53,227 bases of DNA from a candidate division WOR-1 bacterium RIFOXYB2_FULL_37_13 (GTDB lineage Bacteria > Margulisbacteria > WOR-1 > XYC2-FULL-46-14 > XYC2-FULL-37-10), in assembly GCA_001771535.1 (NCBI GenBank), contig MEUB01000027.1, forward strand, positions 84,601 to 137,827, written 5' to 3'. Position 1 is the stretch's first letter. Each line of letters opens with the position of its first letter. The position numbers and the translations under genes were made by a program. The notes below the pieces were generated by a model, which saw nothing but the letters and a program-made list of their open reading frames with translations, did no database searches and had not been told where the DNA came from. Shown one piece after another: positions 51,726 to 53,227 of this stretch.

Positions 51726-52403
51726 ATGAAATTATCAATTATAATTCCAGTCTTTAATGAAAAAAAGACCCTGCGGGAAATTTTGGATCGGGTTTTGGCT
51801 GTTAATCTGGAAAAAGAAATTATTCTGGTCGACGATTTTTCAACCGACGGGACAAGAGCGATATATCCGACACTAAGCTCAAAAGAGATAAAAATAATAC
51901 TTCAGGAAAAAAATCAAGGCAAAGGAAACGCAGTCAAAACAGGAATCGCATCCGCAACCGGAGCCTACATAATAATACAAGATGCCGACCTGGAATACGA
52001 TCCCAAGGACTATATAAAGCTTTTGGATCCGATAAAAGAAGGAAAAGCAAAAGTAGTTTATGGTTCGCGTTTTTTGGGCACGCACAAGTTTTCTTCTTTC
52101 TCTCATTTTCTGGGAAACAAATTTCTGACATTGATAACAAATTTATTGTATAAAAGCAAAATAACAGACATGGAAACATGTTATAAACTTATGCCCGCGG
52201 AACTGGCAAAAGGGCTCAACATAAAATCCAAAAAGTTCGACATGGAGCCTGAAATCACCGCTAAAATTTTAAAACGGGGTAATAAAATAATGGAAATACC
52301 AATCTCTTATAAAGGAAGAGCTTTTAATGAAGGGAAAAAAATATCATGGAAAGACGCGTTCGCGGCAATATGGACATTGATTAAATACAGGTTCGCGGAT
52401 TAA
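51726..52403 (+). CDS. Glycosyltransferase family 2, polyprenyl-phosphate mannosyl/glucosyl-type
   Basis: This 225-residue GT2 protein has [47 protein letters not shown] and [15 protein letters not shown] with the metal-binding Asp-x-Asp, then VVYGSRFLG and [16 protein letters not shown] near the end. This is the dolichyl/undecaprenyl-phosphate hexose synthase type (DPM1-like); no membrane segments follow, so it probably acts at the inner membrane's cytoplasmic face. It is the first gene of the only plus-strand pair. Its promoter allows almost no leader. Start ATG 51726. Confidence 0.92.
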   Translation: MKLSIIIPVFNEKKTLREILDRVLAVNLEKEIILVDDFSTDGTRAIYPTLSSKEIKIILQEKNQGKGNAVKTGIASATGAYIIIQDADLEYDPKDYIKLLDPIKEGKAKVVYGSRFLGTHKFSSFSHFLGNKFLTLITNLLYKSKITDMETCYKLMPAELAKGLNIKSKKFDMEPEITAKILKRGNKIMEIPISYKGRAFNEGKKISWKDAFAAIWTLIKYRFAD

Positions 52404-52429
52404 TCTGTTTTTATTCAAGGAGAAATAAT

Positions 52430-53227
52430 TTGGCTCCAAAATTAAGCGTTGTAATAGGAACTTATAATCAAAAAGAAAAGCTGAAACAGGTTTTGGAGTC
52501 ACTTATTACCCAAACTCTTCCAAAAGAAGCTTATGAAATCATTGTAGTCGACAGTTCCTCAACAGACGGGACAGATAAGATGATTGAAGAGCTAGCGAGG
52601 AGTAAGAGACCAGAGGTAGTTGGGTTAAGATTCATAAAGCAAGAAAACCTAGGCAGACCTGGAGCCAGGAATCGCGGGATTAATGAAGCGCAAGGAGAAA
52701 TAATTTTTATAACAGACGCGGATATGCTTGCTAATTCAAGGCTTTTGGAAGAACATTTGAAAGCACACAAATCAAAACGAAATGCATCTTTTGAAGGCTT
52801 AACCATTAATCCCGACGGCACTCCTTATATAAAAGAAAGGATAAAACCGGCTCAAAGGCTTAAGTGGTCTTTCTTTTTAACAGGCAATTTATCAATTCCC
52901 AAAAATATTATTCAACAATCAGGAATGTTTGATATGGATTTTGCGGGTTATGGATGGGAGGATATCGAGCTGGGATATCGGCTACATAAAATCGGCGTCC
53001 CCCTATACTATTTACCAAGTGCTGTTAATCATCACATGCATCCGGTAACCAAGAATGAAATGTTCAAGAGAAAATACAGCATGGGAAGGTCTGCCAGGAT
53101 TTTCTTAAAAAAGCATTCAAATACGGAAATTAAATTATTTTTAGGGATAAATCCGCTGGCTATGGGAATTTACAAATTAATCAAAAGACTGCCAAAATTA
53201 CAAAAATATATAGAATCAAGGGCTTCT
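52430..53227 (+). CDS. Glycosyltransferase family 2, partial (3' end outside window)
   Basis: This is the first 266 residues of a second GT2 protein, with the frame open to the window end. It has LSVVIGTYNQKEKLKQVL, IIVVDSSSTDGT, NLGRPGARNRGI and IIFITDADML (metal-binding Asp-x-Asp), then FAGYGWEDIELGYRL, typical of chondroitin- or galactofuranosyl-like GT2 with the ED motif. Start TTG at 52430 is supported by AGGAG 8 bases ahead and by the lack of an ATG in this frame. It is 26 bases after the previous GT2, so they share a transcript. Confidence 0.9.
   Translation, partial: MAPKLSVVIGTYNQKEKLKQVLESLITQTLPKEAYEIIVVDSSSTDGTDKMIEELARSKRPEVVGLRFIKQENLGRPGARNRGINEAQGEIIFITDADMLANSRLLEEHLKAHKSKRNASFEGLTINPDGTPYIKERIKPAQRLKWSFFLTGNLSIPKNIIQQSGMFDMDFAGYGWEDIELGYRLHKIGVPLYYLPSAVNHHMHPVTKNEMFKRKYSMGRSARIFLKKHSNTEIKLFLGINPLAMGIYKLIKRLPKLQKYIESRAS

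Overview
The window is one long surface-glycan locus from a diderm (Gram-negative-type), AT-rich bacterium. The envelope type is read from a Wza-like outer-membrane export protein, a Wzz-like chain-length protein, heptose genes and a Wzm/Wzt exporter. I cannot name the species. The low G+C, frequent TTG/GTG starts with good Shine-Dalgarno (SD) sequences and long runs of overlapping genes would suit an uncultivated lineage such as Omnitrophota or Margulisbacteria, but that is weak inference. Everything from 51659 down to 1 is on the minus strand, mostly with overlaps of 1-11 bases or gaps under 40 bases. Two glycosyltransferase genes at the right end run the other way. I see no rRNA, tRNA, CRISPR, transposase or integrase, and no gene-free stretch over 300 bases.

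Right to left along the minus strand: (a) 51659-45343 holds a soluble GAF-type histidine kinase, murE (interrupted by a heptanucleotide repeat), a Wza-like exporter, a Wzz-like protein and an LhgO-like FAD enzyme. (b) 45315-40864 starts at a good promoter and holds gmhA, a nucleotide-sugar epimerase, a nucleotidyltransferase-sugar kinase fusion in reverse order to HldE, and an AAA ATPase. (c) 40867-32206 starts at a TTGACA promoter and holds an epimerase, a methyltransferase, a radical SAM/SPASM protein, a split transketolase without its C-terminal domain, two DegT aminotransferases and the Wzm/Wzt exporter. (d) 32209-18332 holds a TIGR04372-like putative transferase, an FkbM protein and a nearly complete legionaminic-acid-type pathway (LegI, LegG, LegH-like, LegC, LegB, LegF). 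A cobalamin-type radical SAM gene is inserted in it, and a WbpG-HisH-HisF amidine module, a Gfo/Idh oxidoreductase and an SDR follow. (e) 18300-8939 holds a GT-B-like protein and a pseudaminic-acid-type set (PseB, PseC, PseI, an SpsF-type cytidylyltransferase), plus a degenerate NeuB paralogue, an SDR without the Tyr-Lys pair, an aldo/keto reductase and a class III aminotransferase. (f) 8936-3910 is a small acyl-ACP cassette: a methyltransferase, ACP, KAS III, ketoreductase-like SDR, GNAT, a FemAB-like transferase and a second methyltransferase. (g) 3899-1 holds a divergent DegT-like protein, a GT-B-like protein, a GT2 and a partial RmlD-like reductase.

My reading is that the locus makes and exports a polymer or cap containing one or two 5,7-diamino nonulosonic acids, with amidine, acyl and methyl decorations, plus heptose-derived and other 6-deoxy amino sugars. 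The least ordinary parts are the acyl-ACP cassette beside a Pse-type pathway, the degenerate NeuB/SDR pair, the radical SAM gene inside the Leg pathway, the transketolase pair lacking a domain, and the repeats in murE and upstream of the hldE-like gene.
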